Source: Echinostoma caproni
Lineage: Eukaryota > Platyhelminthes > Trematoda > Plagiorchiida > Echinostomatidae
Reading direction: 5' to 3'
Assembly (NCBI GenBank): GCA_900618425.1
Contig: UZAN01039747.1
Coordinates: 53,276-117,275 of the forward strand
Length of the DNA: 64,000 nucleotides
The stretch's first letter is position 1; the number at the start of each line of letters is the position of its first letter. This document shows, piece after piece, positions 61,430 to 64,000 of the stretch. Both the position numbers and the translations under genes were made by a program. The notes beneath the pieces are model-generated. The model was given only the letters and a program-made list of their open reading frames with translations, did not search any database and was not told the origin of the DNA.

Positions 61430-62718
61430 TGGCCTGCGCGATACCCTTGAAAACATGGACAAGGTTGAGAACATTTAGGTATTTGGTGAATGCACACAAT
61501 CTTCTAATGCGGCTTTCCTATTTACCAATATGCCTCTCAAGGAAACCATCAACTACCTTAGCAATCTCTTTAGGCGCAGATGTGAGAATAGTGATTTACC
61601 TCGTGAGGAACTTTGCAAACTAGTTTGGCAAATTACGTATATAACGCGGTTCCGGTTCGACAGAAAAGTGCTGCTCCAAAAAGGCGAACTTGCGGTAGGA
61701 TCTCCATAGCTACTCTTCTGGTCGATGAATGTATACCTGTATTGACGATAAGTGAATGACACCTTTTTGGGGGTTAACATCTCCATGAGTCCATATATTA
61801 TTTTAGACTAAATGTAAAAAGTTCCACAGAAATTTACACTAATAGTTGAATCCTCAATTTTTTCACTCATGCTATCCAAGAGTTGCATTTGCTGAATATG
61901 AAAGTATACGGGGTAGTACGAATGTTTCCACAGTTTTGCACCCCTGCATTGAAGGAAGGCACTGGTTTGATGCATAGCGAATAAGACAATCAGAAAACGT
62001 GCCCTTAATTCATCAGTGAGACTACTGGGAAATCTCAAAGTGATTTTGTAAGAAACTTGGTATCCAGAAGGAATGATTTAACAGAGTGGGAAGATCATTT
62101 TCTTCAACGACAATGTAATCTTTTTCCTTTGTGGAACTTCCTGTTACTGGACACATAGTGATACAAACGGAAAGAACGAGGGAAGTGGCCAATAAAAGGG
62201 TTGCAATACAACCCACAGAGAGTACAGTCAACCTGTGATGGAATTCAAACATACGTCCTCCGGGATGATAATAAATGAAAATTACCAGCGGACCACGACC
62301 GCCTGTAGCTTCTGCAACTTCTAATAAGAAACTCGTATTACGCCGCTGATATGCCCACAATTTACACTTTCAATCCAGCTTTCTCACTACATATAAAAGA
62401 CAAGCAACCCTTGAAAGTAAGCTATTTCTGCAATAAGCAATTTGTGTGTTCCTGAGTACCCGCCTTCATTGATCGTACCACCCGACTATTGTCGAAACGC
62501 ATTGGATAGCACCACTCCAGCTGACTTAGTCGTATATTGATGACAACCGTGGGACAGCAATCATGGTTCAATTTTTAAAAATGTAATATCGTGTCAGAAT
62601 CATCTACACGGTCACCGAATTGTGATCACAGCCGCTCAAACATTGCTTACTGTTAACCGGTAAAACGATTGCAATTTGGTTAAACAATCTATTAGTGCGT
62701 TCAAAACCAGTCAATTAG
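61430..62718 (+). pseudogene. Penelope-like element RT plus GIY-YIG, split by a SINE
   Basis: Visible blocks: FTNMPLKETINYLSNLFRR (after RT motif A), LPREELCKLV, FRFDRKV, AVGSP (start of motif B), a shortened stretch to CIDD (YVDD position, with about 27 codons missing), KFTLIVES, CFHSFAPLH (F.SF.P), LGNLKVIL and YPEGMI (thumb), then SFSFVELPVTG (62128-62160). A nested minus-strand SINE follows, after which the frame resumes with YYAADMPTIYTFNP, IKDKQPLKVSYFC, FIDRTTRLLSKRI (GIY-YIG, with FID for YIG) and TGKTIAIWLNNLLV, ending at a stop at 62716-62718. It is more decayed than the 58 kb copy and has many stops. Confidence 0.78.
62170..62315 (-). repeat. SINE family 1 nested in a PLE
   Basis: On the minus strand an A-box-like GTGGTCCGCTGGTAA (complement of 62282-62296) is followed by a B-box-like CGTATGTTTGAATTCC (complement near 62240-62254). 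The family 1 body ends CTTTTATTGGCCACTTCCC. PLE linker coding sequence is recognisable on both sides, so the SINE inserted after the PLE did. Confidence 0.75.
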
Positions 62719-63494
62719 AGATCTGGATTTACCACTACCGCTCGAGTGACATAACGCCTCCTAAAATGTGAGTGTTTAATCTTTTATGCATTCGATTTAT
62801 AAAAAAAAATTGACATTTGTCAAACGGTTTGAATTCTCATGCGTTTCTGCAATACTATCAAGATTAACGTACACCAACGCAGACGTAATACACAAGAATG
62901 AGCTTGTAGATCATTTGATTTATTTATGCAACTCACGGATATATTAGAGTATCTTAAATTTAACTTGAAGTTTAAATTCATTATCCTTGTTAGTTTGGAT
63001 CGGTTGTTAAATATATATATATATATGCAATACATGGTTCACAAGATACTTATATCATGGATGGTACCAAGCGTTATTGTCGACTGAAACTGGGGTCCCC
63101 CTTCTTTCGAACAAAAAGGTGCACCAGGCGATGAAACGCTTAATCAAACTGTGCTGTTTTGTTTTGATTCACTACTTCATATCTGAAAGCACAAAAAACA
63201 AGTTCACGTGAAATACTTTAGTAACAGACAAAAACATTTACACGTGCAGTTCTATAATGTCGGCTGCATGGATTAAAATGTCAATATTATCACTGCTCGT
63301 CTTTGTTTTGGTGTGTTCTTAATATCAATATGGTGAAATGGATATTCCAGAAGGGAGCCAGAGTCAATGAAACGCCTTCACATGGGGAAGTGATAACCAG
63401 GATAATGAGGGTGGGGTTTTCATTCACTAATTACTGCGCGGTAGGCGAATGTTCTTTTCTTCTCGGCCACTACTGCCCATTATTTCTGTACAAG
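62719..63494. other. AT-rich spacer with short (TA)n
   Basis: (TA)n at 63010-63026; otherwise nothing recognised up to the candidate exon. Confidence 0.5.
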
Positions 63495-63717
63495 ATATAT
63501 CGAAATATATTACGACAAAACATATGCAATGGAGATTTCTGTATTGGCGGACAACAAATCACCAACAATATACCCAGTGCTGCTCTCCCAGTGGAGACTC
63601 GAAAAATGTACCCTGGAGGTGAACGTCAACAACTCTTGTCCTTGAGCAACATGACCGTTCGCCAAATGTCGAATCCGTTTTTCACTCAAACCAGACCCGA
63701 TTCACTCATACCTAAAG
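63495..63717 (+). CDS. Candidate internal exon, unrecognised
   Basis: An open frame is bounded by a pyrimidine-rich acceptor (CCCATTATTTCTGTACAAG, ending 63494) and a donor, CTAAAG|GTATGT (63718). It encodes about 74 residues, including CNGDFCIGGQQITNN, LPVETRKMYPGGERQ and SNMTVRQMSNPFF. GC content is higher than the flanks and codon use looks coding. No domain was recognised. The hammerhead SINE 80 bases downstream would lie in the following intron. Confidence 0.33.
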
Positions 63718-63799
63718 GTATGTTTACACTTTCGGTGAAACTGCACAGTTCAAAATTCTTTTGCAAAGATTGCACAATAATATTGCTACGTTAACGTTT

Positions 63800-63957
63800 G
63801 TGATGACCGACACAGGTCACTATAGATAGCTGTTTCGTTCTGTTTGGGACTCATCAGCAGTGCATACATTTTGTGTCCTTGGTAGGACTCGTACCGCGAA
63901 CATTCGGGTTGGGACTTCAAACCATTACCCCTGAATTACACGGTCGACGGTCATCAC
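63800..63957 (-). mobile_element. Hammerhead-ribozyme SINE (Sm-alpha-like)
   Basis: On the minus strand a tRNA-derived head has an A-box-like TAATTCAGGGGTAATGG and a B box GGTACGAGTCC (GGTTCGANTCC with one change). A hammerhead core follows, and then the tail CTGTGTCGGTCATCAC. The unit is bracketed by a perfect 10-base inverted repeat, GTGATGACCG (63800-63809) and CGGTCATCAC (63948-63957). The combination of polymerase III promoter and hammerhead is characteristic of the Sm-alpha retroposons of schistosomes. Length is about 158 bases, shorter than Sm-alpha units as I recall them. Confidence 0.75.
63817..63864 (-). ncRNA. Type I hammerhead ribozyme, probably impaired
   Basis: Minus strand, in order: GCACTG (helix I, 5' strand), CTGATGAG (core, complement of 63850-63857), helix II GTCC-CAAACA-GAAC with one C-A mismatch, GAAAC (core, complement of 63832-63836), a short helix III hairpin ACAGCTAT with one C-A mismatch, cleavage triplet ATC (cut predicted between 63825 and 63824), then TATAGTG, whose AGTG pairs with CACT of helix I. 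CTGATGAGTCCCAAA is the same as in the Sm-alpha hammerhead. All invariant core bases are present. Both mismatches are single transitions that may weaken cleavage. Confidence 0.75.
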
Positions 63958-64000
63958 CTTGCGCAAATGCCAAACGTGTAAAATATACACCTAGTTTGAC
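63958..64000. other. Window end
   Basis: Forty-three bases of unassigned sequence; nothing recognised. Confidence 0.6.

Noticed and set aside
62022..62360. 112-codon minus-strand ORF with hydrophobic stretch
   Set aside because: It is read through the nested SINE and antisense PLE sequence.

Overview
The window is AT-rich, intron- and repeat-dominated eukaryotic DNA with assembly gaps, and it is gene-poor. It is most likely from a flatworm, probably a digenean fluke. The evidence is several decayed Penelope-like elements (PLEs), a CR1/Jockey-type LINE, tRNA-derived SINEs, and one SINE carrying a hammerhead ribozyme core very like the schistosome Sm-alpha ribozyme. The species cannot be fixed from sequence alone. 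There are no bacterial, organellar or CRISPR features.

Only one host gene is clear: a RASL10-type Ras-like GTPase on the minus strand (27010-28359). It has a P-loop, NKxD and SAK motifs, the family-typical ECSAKYNWH block and a C-terminal CaaX box, plus an unusually long basic, Ser/Pro-rich N-terminal extension. A few other stretches look coding but are not recognised: exon-like pieces at 7666-7899 and 63495-63717, and ORFs at 37842-38135 and 40014-40184. Most other short ORFs look like chance or antisense readings.

Mobile DNA by region. 0-9 kb: SINE fragments and microsatellites. 13.5-14.65 kb: the 3' part of one PLE (linker plus GIY-YIG tail), facing an oppositely oriented PLE terminus. 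18.8-21.1 kb: an assembly gap next to a CR1/Jockey-like LINE with endonuclease and reverse transcriptase (RT) remnants on the minus strand. 25-36 kb: several tRNA-derived SINEs, a possible BEL/Pao remnant and the RASL10 gene. 42-50 kb: more SINEs. 57.0-58.6 kb: a PLE with RT and GIY-YIG domains whose 5' side is an inverted duplication of RT coding DNA, with matching terminal sequence in opposite orientation at both ends. 61.4-62.7 kb: a third PLE interrupted by a nested SINE. 63.8-63.96 kb: the hammerhead SINE.

The elements are linked by shared sequence. The 14.2-14.65 kb segment matches both ends of the 57-58.6 kb PLE. One SINE family recurs at 8.2, 42.4 and 62.2 kb. The 3' tail of the hammerhead SINE reappears at 30.0 kb and, inverted, near position 390. 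All PLE, LINE and BEL-like reading frames carry stops or frameshifts and look inactive. Calls were made by eye, so boundaries of decayed elements are approximate.
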